Below, in pieces: positions 1 to 9,410 of a stretch of DNA of 25,972 nucleotides (positions within the stretch are counted from its first letter, which is position 1; each line of letters starts with the position of its first letter). The position numbers and the translations under genes were made by a program. The notes under the pieces are model-generated. The model was not told where the DNA came from. It did not search any database and saw nothing but the letters and a program-made list of their open reading frames with translations. The stretch is from positions 1 through 25,972 of the forward strand of contig CAXKVR010000710.1 in NCBI GenBank assembly GCA_964058845.1, in the 5' to 3' direction. Origin of the DNA: Carex sylvatica. Lineage: Eukaryota > Streptophyta > Magnoliopsida > Poales > Cyperaceae.

Positions 1-261
1 TTTGTGAATTGCTTGCTGATTTTGCTTGATTGGGGATCAAATTGCTTGATGACATTGAATAATTGGAAAGCTAGTACCTTTGTGTAAAATAATGCTGGTT
101 CAGTTCAACCTTTCGTAACTTTTATTTCTGTTTCATGATATTCTTGTTTGTCAGATTCTAAACCGTAATATACTGGTACAGGAGATGGTTTTCCATTGTT
201 AACTTGCCTATTTTATCACATATAAAATATATTAAACGCTGTTATTTCTTTTAATATTTAG

Positions 262-331
262 GGGAGCTGAGCCCAGGCAATTGGCATTTTCTAATGCAGT
301 TGGAATTGCATTGGGTGTTTTCCCTATTTTT
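262..331 (+). pseudogene. Captured exon fragment, DUF2062-like protein
   Basis: After an acceptor (ATTTAG, ending 261) the frame reads GAEPRQLAFSNAVGIALGVF and then PIFG, followed by a possible donor GGTACTT. The small-residue and glycine pattern with VFPI resembles plant DUF2062 membrane proteins, an assignment made from memory of the family. Only about 24 residues are present and no neighbouring exons of the same gene were found. I infer a fragment carried by the CACTA element rather than a functional exon. The function of the source family is poorly defined. Confidence 0.5.
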
Positions 332-613
332 GGTACTTTTTTAATTTAATTTTCTTCTACCTTTCTTTAATTTTGGATTCACACAAAAATTTGAAAACAA
401 TTGATTAAATTTGAAATCAGGGGTGACAGTGTTCTTTTTTACTTAAATTTTGTATTATTATTGACTTAATTTAAAATGGGTCTGTCATGCATTTAGTGTA
501 TCATGTACCAAGATAAAAGTTTTATATTTTTACACATGGCCTTTCTTTTTCCTATTTTATAGAACATGCATAAATTAGGCTCAAAATAAATATGTGATTA
601 ATGATCCTTTCAG

Positions 614-704
614 TATTGATGATGGATTCCCAGAAGTTGTTTTCAATTTTGAGAATAATCTGACTTTGCATGTATACCCACACAACTACTTATTTCAAAA
701 TGAG
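614..704 (+). pseudogene. Captured exon fragment, A1-type aspartic protease
   Basis: The exon begins after TTTCAG (acceptor AG 612-613) and ends at GAG followed by donor GTAAAT. It encodes about 30 residues including DDGFPEVVFNFENN and LTLHVYPHNYLFQNE. Plant pepsin-like aspartic proteases carry a very similar segment (FPxVxFxFEx...LxVYPHxYLF) in the C-terminal lobe. The two catalytic Asp motifs are not here. The splice sites and frame are intact, but no other protease exon is adjacent and the next fragment belongs to a kinase, so this is an isolated captured exon. Confidence 0.7.
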
Positions 705-1229
705 GTAAATCTAAACAATTTTAGATCAGTTGATACTAGTCCATTAGCTATAACATATTAACTTCATTTTTCTTTAATTATTTGATGCTACTCTCAAAAA
801 CCCAAAAGATGTTGAATGTTAGACCGTTTGGTACAAATATGAGAGATGGCAGGTGTGGTACCAGTATCTGTGTGGTACCAATATAAAGGTCAACTATTGA
901 ACCTCACTCTAAATATATTCAAATTTATTGGACAGTCCATTCTTTGCAACAATCCGCATTTTTTTTTTTTGGGATATTTGGATTACAGTGTATCACTGGT
1001 ACCATGAAATTTTAATTGTTGAACTGGTACCATGATACTGGCAACTCAAAATTGGTTGCTTTTCTTTAATTATTATGTTTAGCTTACACAAATTATTCTA
1101 GTTGGTCTGTAGTTCTGTAACCAAAATGCTGATTTTGAAGGTAATATTTTATGAGTGTCATGCTTAAAGCATCTTTTTCCATTCTTCAATTGGCATGTTA
1201 TCTTAATGTTTGCAAATTCTATGTTTCAG

Positions 1230-1637
1230 CTATGTGATTTTGGCCTTGCACAGCTATTAAGTGGCACGGAGAAAATCTCTTCCACGGTTCGTTTCTTACA
1301 TCTCTTCTTTTACACATATATTTAAAAATCTCTAGGCTTTTTTTTTTGCACAGCAATTTACACATATATATTAACTGCTTGGTGAATTTTTACCTTATTG
1401 TCCATTCCAATATTAGACTGTCCAAAAAACTCATGAGACCTTGTGTCAATCTTTAACTGCATGAGGTCACAACCGTGCATGGTTTGCTGTCCTTACTGCC
1501 ATATCTATGTCAAGTAGCATCTTATACTTAAGACGATGCAATAATGCACCATAGCTGACCTAAACTTCTATTCTTTTTTAGCAACACAGTCAATGCGTGG
1601 TACACCGTATTACATTGCCCTTTACTGTTGCTTGAAG
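1230..1637 (+). pseudogene. Captured fragment of a protein kinase (activation segment), two exons
   Basis: Exon a, 1230-1286, follows TTTCAG and encodes LCDFGLAQLLSGTEKISST, containing the DFG magnesium-binding motif. Exon b, 1590-1637, follows ACACAG and encodes SMRGTPYYIA and a few more residues, matching the end of the activation loop (GTPYY). The first exon ends in phase 0 and the second starts in phase 0, so they join cleanly. The Ala-Pro-Glu expected after YYIA is missing; the frame reads LYCCLK instead. There is no glycine loop, catalytic lysine or HRD motif nearby. A short open stretch from 1749 to 1853 follows another acceptor but is not recognisable. Too little remains to name the kinase subfamily. 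Confidence 0.7.
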
Positions 1638-2016
1638 GTTTCTGACATATTTTTACTGTTATCATATATTTTTAAGGTTTTTTATTTGCACAATTGTTTC
1701 TGTTTTTCTTGGTTTTGTGCCTTGTTGTAATTAAGTTCTGTTTTTAGGTTTGTTCCAGCCTCTTGCTAGAGACAATTGCATTAGTGGAGGATATAGTTGT
1801 AGAATACAACTATGTGTTATGTAAATTTTGCTATAGTATGGTTTTTTGTAAATGAATATGTTATGTTATTTAATTGCGTTGTCTTTTGTTTATGTTGTCT
1901 ACGTTATTTGCATGATATTTTATTTAATGTCAATGAATGTCGTATATTAATATATATGACTAGCAAAATATGGAGGCTAGCCCCGATACAAGCAGAACCA
2001 TGCCAAAAAATTTACA

Positions 2017-2300
2017 CCAACACCGACTGTTTTTAGGACGTACACTGACTATTTTTTAACCATCAGTGTAGGGTACCTACAGTGACTGTTTTTAAAAACA
2101 GTCAGTATAGTTACCCTACACTGACTGTTTTTAAAAACAGTCACTGTTGGTATCCTACACTGACTATTAAAAAAACAGTAACTGTAGGTACTCTACACTG
2201 ACTGTTTTTTAACAGTCAGTGTAGGGTAACCTTTTTTGGCGCTGGCTTTACTGACGCCACTATAACAGTCGTTGTAGGGATATTTGAACAGTCAGTGAAG
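2017..2300. repeat. CACTA subterminal repeat array
   Basis: The word CACTGACTGTTTTT and its reverse complement AACAGTCAGTGTAGGG recur about eight to ten times, often as head-to-head pairs separated by an A/T tract that can fold into small hairpins. The array lies directly inside the CACTA terminus, where En/Spm-type elements carry transposase-binding repeats. Units vary by one to three bases. Confidence 0.8.
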
Positions 2301-2321
2301 GAGTTTTTTGTACTAGTGCAA

Positions 2322-2811
2322 CCTTTTAATTAAATTAGTCTTCTAAAAGTCGTTATGTATCTTTTGTCTCTTTTTATTTGTTTATTAGTTCTAAAATCAG
2401 TTCTTATTAGTAGTAAATATTTGTAATTAAGTTGAAATCATGCTTCATGACCATGCTAATATTCCAGTCGCTCTCGCTAAATTAATTATATTGTATTGAT
2501 CATGCTGATTACGTAATCAAGGTACTTATTTTTCAACAGATTTTCAGTATATTTAAAGACTAACAGTTCAGAAAATAATCAAGACAACAAAGAGGGGCTG
2601 AGATCATTCCTATTGATATATTAGACTTTTGGTAGAACAAAAATTTAGGAAAATCTTATTTATTATTTTTCTTAGGTAGTAGAGGAAAACTTAGAAATTC
2701 AATTGAAAGAAAAGAAATTGAAATCAATTTGAATAAATAAGAAGGAAAAAGAAAATTGAAAATTTGAAATAAAATTAATAATTATGATCAAGAATAAGTG
2801 GAATAATGCAC
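2322..2811. other. Non-coding stretch between CACTA end and USP-gene exon
   Basis: AT-rich sequence with A-rich and AATTGAAA-type simple tracts at 2690-2790. I see no further exon on either strand. It would be intron of the minus-strand USP-domain gene if that gene continues beyond the transposon to the left. Confidence 0.5.
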
Positions 2812-4930
2812 CTCTTCAGATGTGGCCTCTGTCAAATCTGATTTGGGATACCTAATGAAGCCAAAAATACACGTCATCAAAGCTTATTTGATTATTAAAA
2901 ATATATATATATAACCAACCAGAAATCGACTAATCCAGTAATTAAGCCAATCCAAAATACAGAGAACTCAACCTGAACCAAAAGGCCAATTAAAGCTTTC
3001 TTCTTCTCTCAAAAAAATAAAAATAAAATTATCTCAGAAAAGCTCTATTTTTTCAAATCAGTATGCATTTTTGTTTATATGTCTTTTGATAATGTGTACA
3101 AAATGAGCTGAATAGTGAGTACAGACCCCAAATAAGTTTACGCAAAGCTCAGTTAACCGAAGAGCTAGTTTTGCCAGTTGTCAGTTCTTAGTTGTCAGTA
3201 ACCAACACAATGTAATCACATGGGAGACTTAAAAAAGCTTAATAGTACCTAGTGAATAGCAGATTTCCTTTAAGATCCATAAACCATATCTTGCATGTTG
3301 GGTTTGCCTTCTCTGCTACTAATCCTGGTATTTTGGAATAGAGCACACTGCATTTGAAAATGTGCCAGAAATCAACACTGAGAAAATATGCCATGTTCCA
3401 ATTTTTTTGCTACTAAGGATTTTCAATCGTCACAGCCTCGCAGGTAAACTCAAATGATACCAGTTGCCTACCAATAACAATCTTCAATGGTGTTGGTATG
3501 GCCTGGTACAAAGATTACCAAATTTGCAAATTAAGCCTAATTAGGCCTTGATGAATAGTACTGCAATTATCCTCAGCTGTGATTTTTCAAAAAAAAAAAT
3601 TATCCTCAGCTGTGTAGAATGGCCCAGGGGCGGAACCAAGATTTTCGTCGGGGGGGTCATCGAATCGGGTTTAAATAGCTTATCAGATTTAAGTCCATTA
3701 ACTAATTAGGTACTCGATAAAAAACAATGCTTTGACTTGTATTTTTCAATGTTCTAACTTGTAATTTCTAATGTTTAACTAATAATTTTAATTACCAATC
3801 AAAATTCAAAAAAATTATTTTGATTTTAACACTAAATTTAACCCGAATTGCAAATCAAACAGTCAGAGGAGGAACAAAAAAATTTCCAGGGAGAGGCAAC
3901 GTCGATCGGTATCAATAAATTACCACTAAAACTCGAAATTCAGTGGGGGGCAGCCGCCCCCCCTGGTCTATGCTGGATCCGCCCCTGGCATGGCCGTAAT
4001 GGAGGATCAAAACAATTCAATTTCATATATCAGACTGAAGCTATCTTTGAGATATCATCTAGGCCAACAAAGGTTAAAAAATTGTTGAACTGACTGTGTA
4101 CTCAATTGTTGATTCGGACTCATTTTTTGCAGTACTAATTATGTAAAGTAAAAAAATCAAGATGTGCATGACTATCTTATCTTAATACCTATTTGGAGAT
4201 GACCACATTACAAGATTCTTGATCGTCTTTAAGTCAATCATCTCTAAAATCCCTTCTACTTGATCAGCTTTATAGTGTATCAATTTGTCAGCTTTAAACT
4301 GCATTGAAGTGAAACAGTAGACACAGTGCGTTAATGTATATTTAGTAGCACATCAAGAAATATCGTAATGACCTCTACTTACTGTGGTTCATGGCTCCAA
4401 GTAAAGAAGAAAAGAAAGACATATGTATACATTAAAATTGATTAATTAAAAATAAATTCCACCTTCTTTATTGCACACTGAGCCAGATGTCGGTCTAGAG
4501 TGTTATTTAGTAATCGATCTGTGTCAGAATGGAAACAATCGCATGAGTATGACATTTAAATAAAACAGGACTTGTTGGACTCTTCTGGTACATAAAAATT
4601 GGTAATCAATGAGAGAAGCTTCCATTTACTACCAGAAAAGGAATGAAGATATGGATTGGAACCAATAACAGAATAAAATATATTTCAAGTGAAGATAACA
4701 AAAATCTTTCAAAATTAAAATGATTGCAGCAGCATTGGTAGACAATATACAAACTCACTATAATCTGCATCATTGGTAGAAGTAGTATAGACGATGACAG
4801 TGGCAACAATTTTAGTTTTATCTTTTGGAAAATGGCTGAGCACCCATGAAAGAATATGCTTTCCTCCTTCATAATTCCCAGGCAAACAAACATACACCTT
4901 TTGTTCTTCCTTTACCTCTGCAGTTGCCAT
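2812..4930 (-). CDS. USP-domain protein, five exons, 3' part missing
   Basis: Five exons join with matching phases: 4759-4930, 4463-4518, 4189-4298, 3249-3347 and 2812-2851. Together they encode 159 residues with no internal stop. Segments include VYVCLPGNYEGGKHILSWVL (exon 1), TLDRHLAQCAIKK (exon 2), GILEMIDLKTIKNLVMW (exon 3) and ANPTCKIWFMDLKGNLLFTR (exon 4, completed in exon 5). These follow, in order, the USP-like alpha/beta domain found at the N terminus of plant U-box kinases: VYVAVG start, ...KKLVMG strand, CKIWFxCKGxLIxTR end. The start ATG at 4930 gives MATAEVKEEQ. Some 30-50 residues usual between exons 1 and 2 are absent, so an exon may be missed or lost. No kinase or U-box exon is in the window; the CACTA element begins about 490 bp further on. 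It could be a truncated pseudogene, a stand-alone USP gene, or a gene continuing to the left. The exon chain is inferred by eye. Confidence 0.68.
3625..3987. mobile_element. hAT-type MITE, CAGGGGCGG terminal repeats
   Basis: Termini are CAGGGGCGGAACC and, inverted, CAGGGGCGGATCC. The flanks are GAATGGCC (3617-3624) and GCATGGCC (3988-3995), an 8-bp target duplication with one mismatch, the size made by hAT elements. The 363-bp interior is AT-rich with G- and C-runs just inside the ends (GGGGGGG at 3650, CCCCCCC near 3956). No transposase. It lies in an intron of the USP-domain gene, antisense or sense undetermined. Confidence 0.85.
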
Positions 4931-5093
4931 TTGATGATTCACTTATTGAAAAATTCAGAGCTTCTACTAAGACCTTGTTATAAGCAACCATCACCTCCAA
5001 AACGGACAATAGAGAGATTAACAATTTAATGGTATTAGTTATGTTTAGTTGAAATACGCCAAATAGAGGAGAAATCAACATTACTAATAAAGG

Positions 5094-5473
5094 GTTGACT
5101 TCACTCTTTGGGCTTCATTGAATATGTCCCCTTAAATTTTCATTGTTGCACAAATCATGTTCATCGGTTAGAAACAAAACCCCGAAAAAATAATGATGAA
5201 CTTTTTTTTTTTAAAATCCATGGTAGCGGAAATAATGATGAAATCGAAAATTGGAAAAACAAGGAGATATGATCAAACTCGATTACCAGTCGAAAAACCA
5301 AGGAGACCCATGCGCGCTTGTATCTCCATATAGAATTTGGCTCTCCAAGAAAACCCTACATCCTTTCTAGAGAAATAGAGAGAAGATGGAGCAAGGAAAA
5401 ATGGAGAGAAAAGAAAGCGTGAGAAAGAGTTGACTTCACTCTTTAGGCTTCATTGAATAAGTCCCCTTAATTT
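5094..5473. repeat. Direct repeat pair of about 45 bp
   Basis: GTTGACTTCACTCTTTGGGC and about 25 further bases at 5094-5138 recur at 5429-5473 with only a few differences. One copy lies in the inferred leader intron and the other in the promoter of the USP-domain gene, so the pair brackets its first exon. Origin unknown: local duplication or a recombination footprint. Confidence 0.75.
5287..5420 (-). other. Probable 5' UTR exon of the USP-domain gene
   Basis: On the minus strand this stretch is rich in CT tracts (CTCTCCATTTTTCC, CTTCTCTCTATTTCTC), typical of plant leaders, and ends in a donor CGACTG followed by GTAATC. A TELO-box-like AAAACCCTAC lies inside it on the plus strand. The leader intron would run to an acceptor such as AACAAG near 4970. 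The upstream limit is a guess; transcript data would be needed. Confidence 0.4.
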
Positions 5474-5996
5474 ATTTTTTATTTTTTATTTTATTTTTTA
5501 GAACTTGGTAGATGCCGAAATTTTTACTCATATCCTCAATTAAAAAAACAAATACAGAAATTCCCTCGAAGCTTTGCTTAGTAACTGTGGTTTGAACTCA
5601 ACTATTCAAGTCTCCATGACCAAAAAGGTGGTTTTAATCACAAGTTACAGCCACACCTAGTATTTTACGAGAAAAAACTGACTATATGTACACTTTTAAA
5701 AGTTACAGAATATAAAGATTAAAATTCCTAATTTGCATTTTTATGAGAGTAGCTTAGTCATTCTGGGTTTCCTTTAAATCTGCTCTGATCCTATTGAGGG
5801 ACAAAAACAGAATAAGAAACAATAGGAAAGAACATGAGAGAAACAAGATAACAACATCACATAATTATTTCCAGACATTTATTGCGAAGCTTTGCTTAGT
5901 AACAACCAATTCATCCTTCCAACAACACTACCTAATTTCCTCAGACTTAACAATCCTCTTAATAAATAATAAAAAATAAAAAAAAACTCAAATGAT
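5474..5996. other. Intergenic spacer between USP-gene promoter and NAGK 3' end
   Basis: AT-rich, no gene seen. It includes a 19-bp exact direct repeat, CGAAGCTTTGCTTAGTAAC, at 5567-5585 and 5885-5903. The 299 bp in between lacks a poly(A) tail or inverted ends. The NAGK transcript must end in the right part; no perfect AATAAA was seen just past the stop codon. Confidence 0.5.
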
Positions 5997-8167
5997 TCAG
6001 TTTCGAATCATAGTCCCCACCCCCTCATCTGTCAGTAACTCAAGCAAAAGCGAATGCGGGACCCGGCCATCAATGATACTTGCTGTGCGTACACCTTTTG
6101 TCAGTGACTTAATACAACACTCTACCTTTGGTATCATGCCTCCGGCCACCTTTCCTTCCTCCGTCATCTTTTGAATCCCACTAATATCGATTTCCTTTAT
6201 TAAACTACTGGGATCATTTCGATTCTCCAAAATTCCGGCCACGTCAGTTAGTAAGATCAACTTTTCGGCCCTCACAGCAGCAGCAATCTCTCCTGCTGCT
6301 GTGTCTGCATTGATGTTGTACGCCTAATTGCATAAGCCAAAGTTTAGACAAGTACCCAAAATTAAAGGGTTTTTAGTAAAAGATAAGATATTAATATAAG
6401 AGATGGGCTAATATACATTTCGAATTAAAGCCCTTGTTTTCAATTTCAAAGTTCAAACAGCCAATCCGAACTGCTCAACATTATCTGCATATTAAAATAT
6501 GCTGAAGGACAAATGTTACATTTTTGGAAAAAATTTACTCTTTTTTTTAGGTACAAAATTGCTGTTTTTCAGAAAAAAAAATTACCAATCTAAAAAAAAT
6601 GGAAAAAAAATCCAAAAAATGTAAAATTTGGTCTCGCCCCACATTTTTATATGGAGATCATGTTGAGTGGTTCGGATTGGCTGTTTGGAAATTGCAATCA
6701 CAAAATACGGCTGCGAATTAATAGGTGTTATAATCAGCGCTGTACATTAGTCCATCTCTTAATATAAGAACTCTTTAAAATATGGTTAACTTACCAATAC
6801 CAAAGCAAAAAACAGAGTGAAAAAACCAACATGAAACAAGAGCAGGCTATGTGCTTGCTCAACACAACAAACTAAAGAAAGGAAAAAAAAAATTAAAAGA
6901 AGGTCAATTTTATTTAGGCTTGAATTTCTGATAGGGTAAGAAGAGAAAAGAAAAGGCTGGAAAGGAGTAATTTATTTATTTTGATGAAAATGGAACAGTC
7001 CACCAGTTTGAATTGAAACTAAGTAGTTCATTACAATACTGGTACCAAATCGCTAGTACACAAAACTAAGCCCTAAAAGTCACTACGGAAAATTAACCAT
7101 ATCTGAAACAGCCAACAAAAGTACAACAAGTTCTACAAACTAATTTAATAGAAAGGAGTTATGTACTAATAATTATTAGTTGCAACATTAATTACCTGGC
7201 CATACTCATCAGCTGCAACAGAGGCAATCACTGGAATGTGGCCGTCAGATAAAATTGGGTAGAGGATTGATGGATTGACATTTGAAACTTCACCGACAAA
7301 ACCAAGAGCAGCTGCATTGGGAGAAGGATGAGCTGTAATAAGGCGAGCATCCTTGCCGCATAGGCCAACAGCTGTAGCACCTTGTTGATTGATGAGAGAT
7401 ACAAGCGACTTGTTCACCTGCAAACTTAGTAAAGTATACTAATTTTAACACATGCATGGCATTTAAATAAGGTAAAAGGGCAATAATTGTAAATTGCGCA
7501 AAAGAAAGTTCAACTGTGATTTGAAAATTGTACTATAATTGTGGTTTCAGATAAAATTGGCTAGAAATCCACATAGTTACAGCCCTTGCTTCATCCTAAT
7601 TTCCAAAACCTTTTCTATCTACTCACTTATTAGTTATTACTTGAAATTGTTGGGATACATACCTTTACTCAAACAGTTCATTCCAACAATTCATCAAAAT
7701 TACAAGAAAAAAGAAAAAGAAATCACCTTTCCGACAAGGACCATCTCTACAACCTCCATTGTCAACTCATCTGTAACCCGCAATCCATTAAGGAACTTAG
7801 GCTCAACATTAATTTTTGCTAACCATGAATTAATTTCGGGCCCACCACCATGCACAAGCACCATTCTCATGCCGACACATGAAAGCAACGCTAAATCCTT
7901 CGCCACAAACTCACGGAACTCCGGCGATTTCATGGCGGCGCCACCATACTTCACTACTACTGTCTTCCCACGGAACTTCTGTATGTAAGGAAGAGACTCT
8001 GAAATGACATTCACTCGGTTCACTGCTGCTGCCTGTGCAGTGAGAGCTGATGAGGTTGCAGAGGCTGTGACACGTCGTAAGGATACAACGCTAGGGTTTT
8101 GGTGGGGTTTACATTTACAAGGGATGGTAAAGGATGAGAGTTGCGGTCGAGTTAGAAGCATTTCCAT
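5997..8167 (-). CDS. NAGK: N-acetylglutamate kinase, plastid (arginine biosynthesis)
   Basis: This enzyme phosphorylates N-acetyl-L-glutamate with ATP, the second and arginine-controlled step of arginine synthesis in plastids. Exons are 7727-8167, 7196-7417 and 5997-6323, all junctions in phase 0 with GT-AG introns, giving 329 residues. Residues 1 to about 50 look like a plastid transit peptide (Ser/Thr/Ala/basic, few acids). The amino-acid kinase fold follows: VVKYGGAAM with Lys73 (like E. coli Lys8), HGGGPEIN at 106-113, GLRVTD at 128-133, NINAD with Asn224 and Asp228 (like Asn158 and Asp162), LLTDVAGIL at 245-253 and GGMIPKV with Lys287 (like Lys217). All expected catalytic residues are present. 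The ending [10 protein letters not shown] matches the plant C terminus, where arginine and PII signalling protein act in known plant enzymes. Length is close to the Arabidopsis protein (347). A foldback MITE sits in intron 2 without touching splice sites. The gene looks intact. Confidence 0.96.
6400..6758. mobile_element. Foldback MITE (MULE-like) in NAGK intron 2
   Basis: Ends are GAGATGGGCTAATATAC and, inverted, GAGATGGACTAATGTAC. Flanks are identical 9-bp copies of TTAATATAA (6391-6399, 6759-6767), the duplication size of Mutator-like elements. The arms pair along most of their length, around a loop near 6560-6590. The arms contain the module shared with the other foldback elements here (AACAGCCAATCCGAACTG; TGTAAAATTTGGTCTC). 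Confidence 0.9.
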
Positions 8168-8177
8168 CGACCTTACC

Positions 8178-8676
8178 TTACTTGTATTTCTTAATTGAAT
8201 TGTGCGTGGTTACCGTGCTAGTTCTTGATTTGCAACCTAAAAATGAATGTTACATTGTAAGATTTTCATATCTTACTTGTGTCAATATCATTTATGGTAT
8301 AAAGCCTAATTTGTAACAATAATGCATGCAATCTACAGTATAGCATTAACTTAAATTGATATCTCCACCTTAAAAAAAATAAAAAATTGCCCAAAAATTG
8401 TTTTCCCTGTACCAATTTTTTTTCTGTTCAGATCAATCTGAACCTTAGTATTGTAAAAAGAGCTTAGCTTCATTCATACACACATGTCAACTGTCAAGAG
8501 ACAAAAACAACAAATTCTTCTGAGAAAAAAATAATAAACAAAATCAATTAGCATTAGTGGTTTGATTTGTGAAACTTGAGACTTAAAAAGATGGAATCAT
8601 AAAGAGCAAAGCAATGTTGAAGAAATTACTAAACGATCGATCCACCTATTTTGTAAAAAAAGGAGAGAGAGCTTAC
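8178..8676 (-). other. Probable 5' UTR (leader) intron of NAGK
   Basis: On the minus strand a strong donor, TTAG followed by GTAAGC, lies with GT at 8676-8675, just downstream of a CT-rich leader-like stretch. Acceptor candidates (AATTAAG, ATACAAG, TAAGGTAAG) occur in the 40 bases before the ATG at 8167. No coding potential or repeat was recognised inside. Exact acceptor unresolved. Confidence 0.55.
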
Positions 8677-8819
8677 CTAAGCAGTGAAAGCGGGAAGGAG
8701 TAGTCGGCGCGAACTGTGAGAGAGAGAGAGAGGCGGGAAGAAGGGTTTGTCGGCGCCGAGTGAGAGAGAGAAAGAGTGAGCGACAGGAGGGGGCGGAGGG
8801 GTTTTCGGAATTCTCAATC
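8677..8819 (-). other. Probable 5' UTR exon of NAGK
   Basis: The minus strand carries CT dinucleotide runs (CTCTCTCTCTC at about 8721-8735 and again near 8765), a hallmark of plant leaders and core promoters, and ends at the strong donor. If transcription starts upstream of 8883, a 68-codon upstream reading frame (GC-rich part includes PPPPPVAHSF) would end right at the donor. The transcription start is unknown. Confidence 0.5.
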
Positions 8820-8970
8820 TCTGAGATATCTCAAATTTTGCATGTTTTTGGGGAAATCTCAACTGTTCAAATATGTTCTGCACGAATCTCGAAGCACAAA
8901 TAATACTGGCCCCCGCGGTATGCCCGAGTAGGAACCCTACACGTCAGTCACGCAAAAGTTGAAATATCTG
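8820..8970. mobile_element. MITE copy 1, GAGATATCTC ends
   Basis: TCTGAGATATCTCAAATTTT at the left and CACGCAAAAGTTGAAATATC at the right are imperfect inverted ends. The same unit recurs as a direct copy at 9029-9186. It abuts the NAGK leader, so it probably contributes to the promoter or transcription start region. No target duplication was recognised. Confidence 0.65.
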
Positions 8971-9028
8971 TTCAACTACACCTGGACAACTCAATATGTT
9001 TGGGGGTATTGATTGAATGAATTCGTAT

Positions 9029-9186
9029 CCTCTGAGATATCTCAAACTTTGCGTGATTTTATGGAAAATTTCAACCGTTTAAAGACGTTTGGCACGAACC
9101 TCAAAGCATAAAAATACTTACCCCTACTTCAACCCCGAATAGGCACCGGACACGTCGGTCACGCAAAAGTTGAGATATCTCAGAGG
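9029..9186. mobile_element. MITE copy 2, GAGATATCTC ends
   Basis: The left end CCTCTGAGATATCTCAAACT and the inverted right end CCTCTGAGATATCTCAACTT pair over about 28 bp with few mismatches, so this 158-bp copy is better preserved than copy 1. Between the ends both copies share GCACGAA...CTCAAAGCA and ...CACGTCxGTCACGCAAAAGT. The bounding sequence is ATTCGTAT on the left and TTACGCAC on the right, with no clear target duplication. Confidence 0.75.
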
Positions 9187-9293
9187 TTACGCACTCGTAT
9201 TGAATAGAGTGCGATGGACATCGCAAATTAAGCAATTGACAGCAAAGAACCAACCCTGGGGCAGTGGCTGCCAAGCAATTGAAGAAACATGTA

Positions 9294-9410
9294 ATGGGCC
9301 TAATGGGCCTAATGGGCTGGAGAAACAATGAAGATTAAAATACCAAGCCCATCATATTTATTCTAATATGCAATCCATAATTAACCAAAAACCCTCTTTC
9401 TTCTCCTCCT
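9294..9410 (-). promoter_or_regulatory. Site II / TELO-box-like promoter motifs
   Basis: Three TGGGCC/TGGGCT words occur in a row at 9296-9318 on the plus strand, followed by AAAAACCCTC near 9390. TGGGCY (site II) with a TELO-box-like AAACCCT is a known combination in plant promoters of housekeeping and organelle-related genes. The cluster is about 600 bp upstream of the inferred NAGK leader. Similar words recur in the duplicated segment at 11949, 12064 and 12284. Confidence 0.4.

Larger units (their letters stand above)
1..2318 (+). mobile_element. Right part of a CACTA (En/Spm) transposon carrying captured gene fragments
   Basis: The right terminus reads TTTTTTGTACTAGTG and ends at 2318; its reverse complement begins CACTAGTACAAAAAA, a classic CACTA terminus. 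A subterminal array of short direct and inverted repeats (about 2017-2300) precedes it, as expected for transposase-binding regions of this superfamily. The 3-bp target duplication would be CAA at 2319-2321, but the left end is not in the window, so it cannot be confirmed. No transposase reading frame is visible. The interior holds exon-like pieces of three unrelated gene families in the same orientation, each flanked by plausible splice sites, which points to DNA-level capture (a Pack-CACTA). The left boundary is unknown, so position 1 is only the window edge. Confidence 0.72.

Noticed and set aside
1..1750. A single host gene spanning the window start
   Set aside because: The exon fragments belong to three unrelated families and do not make a known domain combination. 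A Pack-CACTA explains them better.
1812..2036. 74-codon open frame near the CACTA right end
   Set aside because: It is Cys/Phe/Val-rich from T-rich DNA and runs into the subterminal repeat array. Not supported as a gene.
7539..7988. 149-codon plus-strand open frame opposite NAGK exon 1
   Set aside because: It is antisense to highly conserved kinase motifs and runs on into intron sequence. No independent features.
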